Source: Phytoseiulus persimilis
Lineage: Eukaryota > Arthropoda > Arachnida > Mesostigmata > Phytoseiidae
Direction: 5' to 3'
NCBI GenBank assembly: GCA_037576195.1
Contig: CM075102.1
Span: 29,632,745-29,696,744, forward strand
Length of the DNA: 64,000 bases
Shown here: positions 33,624 to 44,100 of the stretch, in pieces
Position numbering within the stretch: the first letter of the stretch is position 1
How the letters are laid out: each line of letters starts with the position of its first letter
Notes under the pieces: model-generated
Databases searched by the model: none
The model's input: the letters and a program-made list of their open reading frames with translations, nothing else
What the model was told of the DNA's origin: nothing
Position numbers and translations under genes: made by a program

Positions 33624-35505
33624 CTGCAAATGAGCAATACAGTTCACGAAAACTAATCTTTACCTTCGAGACCGATTGCCAAGTTATCTAGCGAATAGTT
33701 CGATGCATGAGCAGACCTCAGGACTTAGCTAAAATTTGTTCTCCTTTCCAGGTGAGTTAAACTGCCCTGTTAAATCGTGCAGGCCTGAGCGGCTCGGAAA
33801 AGGTTTCTATGATTTTCTCAGTAACAGCCTATGACTTCGCTCCGTGGACGCTCGCTCCGAAGTTCTCGCTCCAATGTTTCTGCGTTACCTATAAAATACT
33901 GTTGCGGAGGCCATCACGACCGCATCTACAGACTCGCGGAAAATGTGCCGATTCCAATAACCACAACAAAGGCAGAGGGGGAGAAATTTATTCCTGAGTT
34001 TCTCCATCGATCCGCCAGATTTTTTTTCGGGGCTCGAGTCGACTGCTCTCGCAGGAGTTTTTTCATTTTCTATGATCGTTCATCGCATGTATCATTCCTG
34101 ACGCCCCACTGTAAGTGTGGGGATCGAAGCCACCGCCGACGCCCTTCGAGAGCAGTCTTCCCATGCGCCAATTCAAACATCGAATTTCTGCATTGGAGGG
34201 CGTCCGCAAAGAGATTCGCCATTTGCACTCGTCGATTTTGTGTCATCTCCCACAAATGCCGGGATCACTCTCCAGATAACGCAGAAATCTGGACCGAAAT
34301 CACGTCATTCGTTGAACGTTGCGTTCTCATTCACAGCGAGATGTTCGGCGAAAGTGATCATGAAGAAAAATCCGACCAGCTCGGTCTGCCGCTTACAGAG
34401 AGGTTCGAGACATGTACGGCCAGATTCAGCAAAACGTTGGCTCAGAAGGAATAGAGCTCCGCTTGCGGAACTAGCTTCTGTCTGGTGCCCCATACGTAAG
34501 CTCGGTACCAAGAGCCGTCTTTCTGGTCAATTCTTCCCAAGAGTTTGAACCCATACTCGAACTAACGCGTACTGCTCTCAATGATTTACCAGATATCGAG
34601 TCCAACATAGTTCAGATGAACATCAGTGTCTTGAAATCGTGGCGTATCGGTGCCGTCCTACCACCAATAGGGGGACGAGTTCCGTCATATCACGTGTCGC
34701 ATCACGAGGGGCCTGCCAAGTACCTTCTCGGAGGCGAGAGCCTCAGTGTGAGAATTTCACATGAGGGAAAATACCGCTTCCTCATAATGTCGCGCCATTG
34801 ATGGAAATTGCGATTCCAATCAACTTCCAATCAATACTTCTATCAGAAATCATCTTCCGTGCACCGAACCTGGGACGATCCGAATTAATGAATTCGGCTG
34901 CCTGAGACGCGATTTCCAGGTGGCTTTAATGAGCGATAGGAGATTCCTTCGACTGACCCCTTCCGAGCGGCATTCATTTCTACGATTGGGTTGTACGACT
35001 CAGAGAGGAGAAAAACATTCGAAAATAATTGACCACCACTCGGATTGACTGGAACGTATCGATTGCCTGATCGATCGAGGGAGCCAATGTATGAGACTTG
35101 GACATCTCATTCAATCGAACAACAACAACAACAACGACAACAATCCTGCGTGCATTGGACGATTGATGATGGTCACTTTGATGATGATGTCCTTCACCCG
35201 GTTGACCCTAGTCGTGACTTGTTTTGAGTCGCTGGGGACTTCGGCGCTGGGCTCACAGAAAATGCCTCCGGTCGCTGTCCACTTTCGACGAGTTGAAGAA
35301 GCAAAGACAAAAAAACAACGGCAGGAGAAAAAGAACAAATGGAGGGGAATGTGCTTGCGACTCCGGTGGCGACAAGCAACGTTTGTCTGTCCGGACCTCC
35401 CCCTGTACGTTTGTCTGTTTGTGTGCTTGTTCAGCCACCATCCACCTAGCCAGGCAGCAACGAAAGTCATTAGATCTTCACCTGATGTGTCGCGCCAGAT
35501 TTTGT
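33624..35505. other. no secure gene; several overlapping frames
   Basis: At 33.8-34.55 kb two plus frames and two minus frames are open at once, and none has a full set of splice sites. A 61-aa ATG frame lies at 34616-34801. An AAC-type microsatellite lies at about 35119-35142. Confidence 0.4.
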
Positions 35506-35817
35506 CTAATTCTCCAATTCAAAGACCTTGGCTAGTTCCCACCGTAAACGGGTGACGAGGAACTTGCGACGGAACGAGGAGTCCATTCTTCTGGCATGCC
35601 ACTCCACGACAGAAACGGTGTGAGCGGCATCTTTGAGTTCTATTCTCATCACGGCGGTACGTTGCTGTTCAACGGCTACTCTCATCGCATTCTCGTCGGC
35701 CAGGGCCGAATATGGATGCGGGGGGCCGAGGCGACGCTCAATTTGTATCAGCTCGCCCAGAGCACAGGTGTTTCGTTGCAGGTTCCCGTTGACAGGTTCG
35801 ACAGGTTTGCGTTGCAA
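35506..35817 (-). CDS. candidate terminal exon or small gene, function unknown
   Basis: The minus frame of 103 codons ends in TAG at 35506-35508. It reads ALGELIQIERRLGPPHPYSA, then DENAMRVAVEQQRTAVMRIE, and ends RWELAKVFELEN. Third codon positions favour C and G (CTC GGC GAG CTG, CGC AAG TTC CTC GTC ACC), as in the cuticle genes. Its 5' boundary is uncertain: there is no ATG near the start of the open frame, and the in-frame Met is internal. Plus-strand frames overlap. Confidence 0.35.
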   Translation of the reverse strand: MQRKPVEPVNGNLQRNTCALGELIQIERRLGPPHPYSALADENAMRVAVEQQRTAVMRIELKDAAHTVSVVEWHARRMDSSFRRKFLVTRLRWELAKVFELEN

Positions 35818-36152
35818 AAAGGCTTCTACTCACTTGTGGAGCCTTTCTCAATCTTCAGTCCGTCTCAACTTCACCTCGAATCATAGATACCAGGAGAAGT
35901 ACGAGGAGGATCAAGGAGCTCGGGGTTTCGAAACGAAATTTCGGTTTTATTCTTGTTTCATCCGGTTTATCATTCTCACCAGAGCTGAAGGAATAGCTAA
36001 AGGGGGCGAAATCGAGTCGGGAGTCGAAGATAGCCTTCCTTAAGGATTCGAGTCGAATGCTTAGGACCTATGAAAAGCCTGATATGATGCATCGGGCACA
36101 ATCGGCGATGCGCCGAGTAGGAACGAGACTTCTTGGGAAATAAGTTAGAGAA

Positions 36153-36158
36153 TTTATT
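36153..36158 (-). promoter_or_regulatory. polyadenylation signal AATAAA
   Basis: A minus-strand AATAAA lies about 135 nt beyond the stop of the first cuticle gene, a plausible poly(A) signal for it. The second cuticle gene has the same hexamer at a similar distance. Confidence 0.55.
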
Positions 36159-36291
36159 CAGGCCGCAAAGCTCCGTACGACTTCTTAAATTATAGATGGA
36201 GCTAGACTTCTTTTTGTACAGAGGTGGGACGAGGATCGAGAACATCCCTTTGGCGTCAATCGATGGCAGCGATTTCAATTATCAGAAAGCC

Positions 36292-36804
36292 CTAAGCTCT
36301 TTTCTTGTAGTAGCGAGCGTGCACGGGCGCGTAATGGGTAGGCGCAACGTACGCAGGGGCGGCCACGGGGGCTGCGTATGCGGGAGCGGCAACGTATGCA
36401 GCTGGGGCGGCGGCGTAAACGGGGGCGGCGTACGATGCTTTCGGCTTGAGACGCTGGGGCTCGGCAGCGAGAGCAGCTTCGGCTCCCGTGGGTGCGGACG
36501 ATTGGATGGTCACATCAGCGGGGTTCTTGGACTCGGTTCCGAGTTCGTTGGTCACAACATCGGCGTGGAATCCTGTCTCGTCGGCCCAGTAAGTGACAGT
36601 CCTCGAACGACCATCGGCCAGCGAGATCGTGTATTTCCCGGTCACACGTCCAGAGCCGTCGGTGGATTGCTCGGCGGAGGACGAACCTTCGGCGTCCTCA
36701 GTGGCGTACGAGTACGCGTACGGGGCGGGCGGTCCGTACTTCTCTTCAGTATGCTGGCCAACGGCAACAGCCACAGCAAGGGACAGAATCACAATGCACT
36801 TCAT
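36292..36804 (-). CDS. arachnid cuticle protein (10.9-like, chitin-binding RR-type)
   Basis: This encodes a secreted structural protein that binds chitin in the exoskeleton. The 170-residue frame starts at ATG 36804: MKCIVILSLAVAVAVGQ is a typical signal peptide. An upstream in-frame GTG is not used. The mature protein opens YGPPAPYAYSYA, then an Asp/Glu/Ser segment (SAEQSTDGSGRVTGKY), the chitin-binding core (TISLADGRSRTVTYWADETG), FHADVVTNELGTESKNPADV, and a C-terminal Ala/Pro/Tyr/Val repeat region (residues about 115-165, AAPAYVAAP-type units). The YGPP start and TNE.GT...NPADV end mark the arachnid 10.9 cuticle class. It is intronless here. A TATA box and initiator lie upstream and a poly(A) signal downstream. 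A 211-codon Gly-rich plus frame over it is its antisense shadow. Confidence 0.95.
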   Translation of the reverse strand: MKCIVILSLAVAVAVGQHTEEKYGPPAPYAYSYATEDAEGSSSAEQSTDGSGRVTGKYTISLADGRSRTVTYWADETGFHADVVTNELGTESKNPADVTIQSSAPTGAEAALAAEPQRLKPKASYAAPVYAAAPAAYVAAPAYAAPVAAPAYVAPTHYAPVHARYYKKRA

Positions 36805-36825
36805 GTTCAGGGAATCCAACACATC

Positions 36826-36831
36826 AAATGA
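36826..36831 (-). promoter_or_regulatory. initiator-like element TCATTT
   Basis: Matches the arthropod initiator consensus TCAKTY about 33 nt downstream of the TATA box and 25 nt upstream of the cuticle start codon, giving a very short 5' UTR. Confidence 0.5.
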
Positions 36832-36855
36832 TGGGCAGCAAATTAAGCAGATGAG

Positions 36856-36862
36856 TTTTATA
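36856..36862 (-). promoter_or_regulatory. TATA box (TATAAAA)
   Basis: CTATAAAA on the minus strand, 52 nt upstream of the cuticle ATG, with an initiator match at the expected spacing. Cuticle genes are commonly TATA-driven. Confidence 0.75.
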
Positions 36863-37496
36863 GGGAAGGGGTGGCGGTGGAAAGACGTCTGAGGGGGTGG
36901 CTGTCGTGCGGAATGTTTCCTTCCTTCTCGTTTGCCGTCGCCGCCACCACCTTCTCCTCCTCGACTTTGTTGGCATCATCATGACCATCATCGGGGTCCC
37001 GATGTCTCCAGCGACAGAGGCAACGAATGTCAAGGTCCACGATAGAGTAGCTTCAACAGAAGAACGTGCAGTCCAGCCCTCGCCGAACGGTGGCCAGCGG
37101 TCGCTTGCTTTCCGCCGGCCGTGTCGGCTGGCGTGGACACCGACTCCGCGTCGTAAATACGGCGGCACGTCTAAATTACATCTCTTCGCTTGTTCTTAAG
37201 GTTGTTGAGTCAATCGTAGTGTCGTTTGTTTATGGCCTGCTCGCTCATTGAATCGTTCGTCCGCTCGATCGGGGCACGAGGGCGGTTCGAATCGGAACAT
37301 CGAAAAGCCCTGGACCGAAAGCCTTGCTGCCGACAGATACTGATACCGCTCGGTGCGTGTCACACCTCCCACAAACGACATTCAAGTGTCTCGATTCTAT
37401 CCGTACAGTGTCTCTTTGTATCTAGCCGTTTATCTATTGCCGTGCTATTCTCCGCTGGGCCGAGACAGATAATGCTATACATCAAGCCGAACCCAG

Positions 37497-37771
37497 GCAA
37501 TCTTTGAGTACTTGATCCTTTATTTGCATCCCGGTTACGGACGTACCGGCCAGGAAATGCTTGCGATAGACCACCCGCTCCCCACTGACCTGTTCCCACC
37601 CGTTCCACACTGTAAGGCAATACGGGAGGCGACTGTTTCGGGAGAGGTATCGACGGGAATCATCCTGCGCTTCGGTCCTTCTGGGCTGGAGTATTGAACC
37701 GCTCATGATGTTTCCATGTGCAATCGCAGCGAGGTCTGGATTGCTATGAAAAATGTGTTCGATCCTCCTGA
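37497..37771 (+). CDS. candidate 3' end of a gene, two exons
   Basis: Exon 37497-37646 (acceptor catcaagccgaacccag, donor GGAGAG|gtatcg) encodes 50 residues including AIFEYLILYLHPGYGRTGQE and PLPTDLFPPVPHCKAIREAT. Exon 37730-37771 (acceptor tgtttccatgtgcaatcgcag) continues in phase 0 with RGLDCYEKCVRSS and a TGA. The intron is 83 bp. A possible start exon lies at 37232-37350 (MACSLIESFVRSIGARG, donor gtgcgt), but its phase does not fit directly. The gene lies between the first cuticle gene and the large host gene. Function unknown. Confidence 0.38.
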
Positions 37772-38128
37772 AGGGAAGAGTCTGGGAGAAGCTAGTCCTC
37801 GCTGGGGGTGTTCACCATCGGTGGGCCGGAATGAAGGCAACTCGAGTAACTCCGATCAACAGCTTCGACTAAGCGAACTGCAGATTCTGGAATATGACAG
37901 ATATCTGAACCATCAGAAGCAGTATTCACACCCCCGTTCGATTGGCCGCTTGCTGGGTGCTGTCTGTTCAGAGAAAAACTCCTCATACTTCTGCCGTCGA
38001 CAGTTATTCTGAAATCTTGGCCTAAGATCCTGCAGCCAAATCGGCACAATGCGCACGGTAGCTAACATCGTCTCTCAACCTTGCAATTCTGTGAACTTCA
38101 AAGTGTAACGCAAGCTAAATGATACGAA

Positions 38129-41100
38129 ATGTGGCGATTAGGCCGGACCAAGAGGAGAAAAGACGCGCGCTTCCTGCGTCGAGCGAGAAACGTGTTGGAA
38201 GTTTGGCTCTGGTATGCGGCTGTCGGTCTGTTCAAACCAACAGCGACCAGCAGTACGTCTTGGCTTAGCCGGGAGCGGGAAGTAGTGATGTTTCTTTCAT
38301 GAATACAGCACTGCTGAGCTTCGCCGACGGTTGCGACGAGCTTGACCATTAAGCCCAGGTCTCGAGCATGAGCTTGCTTGCTGTCAACGACAACTACGCG
38401 GCGATGAACAACTGCACCGCTCGGTCGGGACTAGTTCGCGCGGACGCGCTTGCGTGTTCCTCTCGAACACCGGGCCCACTTGAGCAGCCAACGTTCTTTG
38501 TGGACAAGGCGCGCCGAGCAAGCCGTTGGCCAGTCAACCGTCAAGTTCACGTTGACCCGCTAACGTAAACACGTACGCAAACGACGTTGAGTCGCGTCAT
38601 TGTGCGATCGGCGGACTGAAAAACTATCGGATTCGGCCCGAAAGTCGCGAGACGATTCCCACCGCGCCAGACGAAAACAATGGATGGCTGAAATTTAGCA
38701 TTGATGACTTTTGATGCTTTCTCTTCTTGCTCCTTTGGTTATTTTTCTGATGCCCGAGTCGCTGCTATTCTCTGAGCTTCCATGATCATCATCAGCCACC
38801 GCCACGGCAGCCGCAGCAACAGCCATATGCTCGTTGCCTCCACAATCACAAGCGTTTCGAACGCCATAAAAATCATTGTCATATAAATCGTCAGAAGAGG
38901 AAGCGTCCGTCGAATAGCGCTAGTCTAAGAGCTCTAGTACGCAGCGCAGTTTTCACAGAAGGAGGAAATCACAATTTTATGTCATTTCAGGCGAAAGACG
39001 CACGGCCGCAGAGCGTTTGGAGGAAAGCAAGGCGAACTACGTGAAGACGGACAGAGTGCTCGACACACGGCAGGCGCTGAAACACAGTCATGGACCTCAT
39101 GTGGTGCGTAATCGGAACCTTACCCATCGAAGATCGGGTACCGGATGGGTATTTCAAGATTTTAACAATGCTCGGAAAGTGTCGGAGCAGAATGTGTCAG
39201 TTCGGATTATCACGTTGTGCGATATCGATCGTAACCCCACCACCTCCGTCGCCAACTCGACACAAGATGGCACGCGGGCGAACAACTCTACGTTCTGGAG
39301 GACTTCATTCCCGAACACAGAAGCGTCTATTATGTCCGGAGCTCTTCGATAATTGAATTTCTGTGTTGTTTTGTACTTTGAACGCGTGCCAGATCTCACT
39401 TCGTTCGGGTTCATGGCTCCTCTGTGTAATAGGATGACATTGTCCGGCAATGCCTCCGTCCCAAGTTCCCTCAGCACGGGTAGATAACACAAGCGTTCTC
39501 GTCAGAAGGAATGAACGGAAGGCCCATACTGGAAGATGGACGGCTCGCTAACCGGTTGGCGGCGCGCGTATGCGCTGTTTGGCTCGCCTGGCCGTTTCGA
39601 ACCTTTGTTGTTCTTCCTTCTCCGAGATAACTCTTCGGAACATTATTCACGACTCGCGAGAACGGCGTTCCTAGAAGCGGAAAGATCTTGATGACAATTC
39701 CGTCATTAATAATCTGAGTGGTTTTTTGTTCTCGACCCAGGTAACTTGTCAGCATCCCCCTGTTTACACGAAGGGCCCTCTCAAGCAGATGCACAGTGCG
39801 CCAAGCGACGGTCTCCCGAGAGATCCGCACGGATCTTCACCGGACCTGCACTTGGCCCAGCGGACTCTGCAAGATCTCCAAAGATTTCGGGTTCTGCAGC
39901 AGATGGTCGAAGCACAGGCGCATCTACAGGCACAGCATGGGGCCGCACTTTATCAAAATAGTCAAAGAGTGCCTCTCCAAGGCGGGACTCCTCACCAGAA
40001 CCTTCGGCATTCTCCTCCGATAATCCCCATTTCGCGACGATACGCGTCTAGTAGTCAACCTCCTCTGAATAGACACCCGATTGTTGGGATTCTACCGTCA
40101 ACGAGTCAGCGGCGGTCTCCACCCGTACTCCAGAGGGGGTCCCCTCCCCATCCCCAGCAACTGCAACAACAAGCAACGAATCATTGCCTTTACCACAATT
40201 CGTCTTCACCAGACTGTCTCGCTCTGCTTTTCGGGAATGGCGCTCCGGTCAACTCTCAACTTCCTGTCGCTCCACAGAGTTTGGTGAGAATTCTTGACAA
40301 ATTTCGGCAGGCACTCATCAGAGCACCGTGAAGCGGTTCTGCCTCTTGCGCTGACGGCATAACAAGGGAACTTTTTTCCTCGCAGGATGTACAGTTTCCG
40401 CGGACATCGACGCCGCACATGATGTTTTCCGCAGACAGTTTCGGAACCACTTTGAATTCGACTCCGGTTCATAGTCAAATAGCCTACCCAGCAGTGGCGA
40501 CGAATTCCTCGACACATCGGCCTCAGATCCCTCTCCAAAGGGTCCCCTCAGCTCGGGTGAGTCACGAACGAAGCATCTCGACGCATTCTTCGAGACCGCA
40601 CGGCTAGAAAAAAACTCGACACTTTATGGAGATGGATGCTCCATGCGACAGCTGATACTAACGGTCAGGGTCATCGGTCACAGTTACAAAACCGGCCGAA
40701 GAGTCCGAGTCTGGGTCTGAGGTCGCAAACGGAAGTCGGCACCGAGCACCCCATCCGGAGGTCGGCGTCGTACACCGAACGCCAGTTGAGGAAGTGCATC
40801 GGAAGGTACGTCAGCGAGTCAACGTCTCGGAATAATTCGATTGTTCTGACGGTGACGAGAACCGAAGCTAGCTCGGCCGTTCGGGTCCTACACAAGGTTT
40901 CCGTGCTTCGAACGGTGGAAGATTCAAATCCGCTTCAGCCTCAAGCAGCCGTGGATCCCTTGCCCTTCGGACAGAGAAACTTCCTAGAGAGCCCGAGCGG
41001 AACTGCGAACCTTTTTTCTCCTTGGAATTTTCAGAACGGCTGAAGAAATCCGAGACCTAGAACAGCAACTGCGCGAACTAATCATTTCCTCAGCTTCAAT

Positions 41101-44100
41101 CACGGACCAACCGACATCGGTAGAAGAAGGTCTGGCCGAAATTTTAGGTGATCGCATAGATGTAGTAGAGCATCCGGGAGTAGGACAACCAAACGAGGCC
41201 AGGGACAGAGCGAGGAACTCTCCTCCCTCGGTGAGTCGTTCCACGAACACGCCCCCAAGTCGACACTCGAGCGATCCGGAAAAGCACCTGAGGTGAGTGT
41301 CAGGCTTCTTTTCGTTCGCAACTCTCCGCCGTGTACACTCTCAAGATCCTTGATCGCTTTCGTAGCCGCGTTACGTGAGGTAGAGGCAATGGGTTTAGAA
41401 GCTCAATAAACGGGAACCGAATGATTTCTGCCGCAACCGTTCGGGTATCGAACAGCTGCTCGGAGCCAAGTAGAAGCCTGTGAGGCGAATCATCAGTCGA
41501 GCCAGCAGACGGAGAACGGCGAGTTTGCTCCACCCGCGCGAGAACCACCCTCGCTTTCGGGTTGTCTAGAATCATTTTTGCCATGTTTGCTGTGTTTCCG
41601 CTTCAACCAGTCTGCTCGGCCTACGGCGAGAGAGATCCGGACTCGCGGGCGCAGAAGTGAGAGTTGAGCAGGTGCGCATGACGTTGTCGACAACGTGCAA
41701 TCAACAAGTCTGCCAGAACTTGTCAACTGTACCTGTCGCATAGGATTCCTGTCTCCTCTCGCGCTATCTCCTCGCAATGGAGTCAGTCCTCCTCGTTCCA
41801 CTCTGACAAGCCTCCCTGAACACTCAATTTTCGCTCCTTTGAAAAAACGGGGGGGACCTGGATCAGGATATTTGGGCTTGGATCTACCTGGTTCGCGTCA
41901 GCAAGTCTTGGTGCGCGATTCACCGGAGATGCGCGGAGCTTCCCGAACCCCCACCGCCCCGAAAACATGGAGCGGCTCCTTCCGGTCGTTGATTTTCTCT
42001 CTGTATGACGTTCAATCCCTGAGAGTTAAGAAATCGACTTGGCAAAATCCCAGATGATCGGAAAGCGCGCATCTCTCACACCTAGTTGAGAACGCTCAAG
42101 ATGCATTTGGAACAAGAATACGAGGAGTCAACTGTTGCTGAGTTGATGACGCCCCTGTGGTTGTCTTTTCAGGTCAGCCCCCATGACTGGGGTTCCTCGG
42201 CCTGTCACGGAAACCTCAGATCGTGATAAAGCAACACGCCGAACACGGAGCCAAAGTAATGCACCTTCGGCCTCAAGCTCCAGCGACTCTGGCAATGCTT
42301 CTCATGAGAAGCAAGCTCAACAGAGGAGATCAACCCTACCCAGGTATGTAGAGGAGTTCAGATTACCAGCGGAGCCATCACGCCCATGATAAAAATTGCG
42401 AAAGATCTTTTCTCTCGGGGAAGCGCGCGCGCGATCCACAGGTCTGTTTCTCTCATGAAGACAGACGGGAAACGGATGAGAGTCACCGACATCGAAAATG
42501 CCGCCAACACATGCCGAGACAATCTGGGGGCATGAACCCGTCTGTGATGAGTCTTATCAGATCTAAATTCCCGCGTTCATTATCTCATGAGCAGCAACGC
42601 TTATTGTTCTGCTATTTGCAATCAGCTACTAATGGCATAATGATTTTTGCGTCGGCAGCATTTAACTGTGTTGCCTCGAAGGACGTCCACAACCCGGCGA
42701 CTTGTCCTTCCGGAAATCCTCTCTGACTGAGCCTGCTGGTTTGGCCCAAGTTTGGCGGGTCAACGGTGAAGGCGATGCGAATCAGAAAAACTACTTTCTC
42801 GCAAAAATGTCCGTGTGGGAGAAGAAATGAATGCGAAGCGGTTCCGATGCAGACTTCCCGTCCTGAACGACCGGTAGCTTTTGAGGAATCGGTATCGGCA
42901 GAACAATGCGTCCGCCATCAGTGTCGCTGCGTGTCTGACTTTCTCGGATTTCGTCTGCAAGGTTCGCTCGGGGCAGCGGACAGAAACTCGTGACAAACCC
43001 TCCGGGGCGCGAAAAAATTTTCGGCACGCCGTCCGAACGCTGAATGGAGCTGTGGTACATATCAGACCCGCACTGAGATCTGAATCAGATGCTCAGATGC
43101 TCCAGAACTTCTGAGCATTGAAACCGTTGACAATGCGAACAGTAATTGTCCAGACGGAACACTTAGCTTCGGCCTTGCAAGGTGTTCTGCAGGCGCTTCA
43201 ATGAACGTGGAAAAATTCGTGCTACTTGAATCCGCCTGGATAACCCTTCAAATGTGAATTCGCTGCGTAAACAAAGTCGACTCGTCCCTCCTGGTTCACG
43301 CGCGGCAAAGCCTGACTATTCAAGCACGATTTGAACGATTGAAAACCGAGGTCACTCTCGTTTCGGCTCAAAATCTAGGCGAATTTTCTTCGAGGTTCCC
43401 TGTTTATTTCAATCCGAAATCGAAGTCTATTCGACGAAAATAAATGCGCGTAGCCGAGTGAAACAACGGAACTGTGGTAGCAACAGTGAGCCCCACCGCG
43501 GAATGAAAGGGGTGCTGGGAAATTCACGAGAAAGTCGCTCGATGACCGTTCCTCCCCGAGAGTGGCTTCATTTGACGCTTAGGATTTTCTGAACGTTCCG
43601 TGCGCGAGCGGTTCGAGGGCCGCGAAGCTCTGTGCGACTGCTGCGGGGACCGACAACGGACGTCCGAGATTTCCCCTGTCTCGAATCCTGGTTGGCTCGT
43701 ACCTGATCGCGGCTTCAGGTCCGGTTATGGCGGACGACTGGATTGTGACATCGGCAGGATTTTTCGATTCCGTTCCGAGTTCGTTGGTGACCACGTCGGC
43801 GTGGAAGCCACTCGCGTCCGCCCAGTAGGTCACAAGTCTCTGGCGTCCGTCTGCGAGCGCGATCGTGTATTTTCCAACTATACGACCCGAGCCGTCCGAT
43901 GTTTGCTCCGCGGTGGAGCCCCCCTCGGGGTCTTGGGCCGCATACGCGTACTGGTAGGGGGCGGGTGGGCCGTAAACCTCCGGCCGGAGGTTGTACCGCT
44001 GGCCAGAGACGACGGCAGAGACCAGAGCTAAACACAGGAGCAGCCGCATGCTTGACGAGTTCATCCGATTCCTTCTGAAGCCGACTGTGTGAAGCACGGA

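Noticed and set aside
33831..34548. 207- and 143-codon plus frames in different registers
   Set aside because: Both plus registers and minus frames are open at once and I could not tell which, if any, is coding.
36196..36831. 211-codon Gly-rich plus-strand frame
   Set aside because: It is antisense to the first cuticle gene; its Gly/Arg content mirrors the Ala/Pro/Tyr repeats of the real protein.
41744..42002. Ser/Pro-rich 259-nt open segment in intron six of the large gene
   Set aside because: Including it breaks the phase of the flanking exons; direct joining of 41292 to 42173 keeps frame.
43600..44031. 143-codon plus-strand frame
   Set aside because: Antisense shadow of the second cuticle gene.
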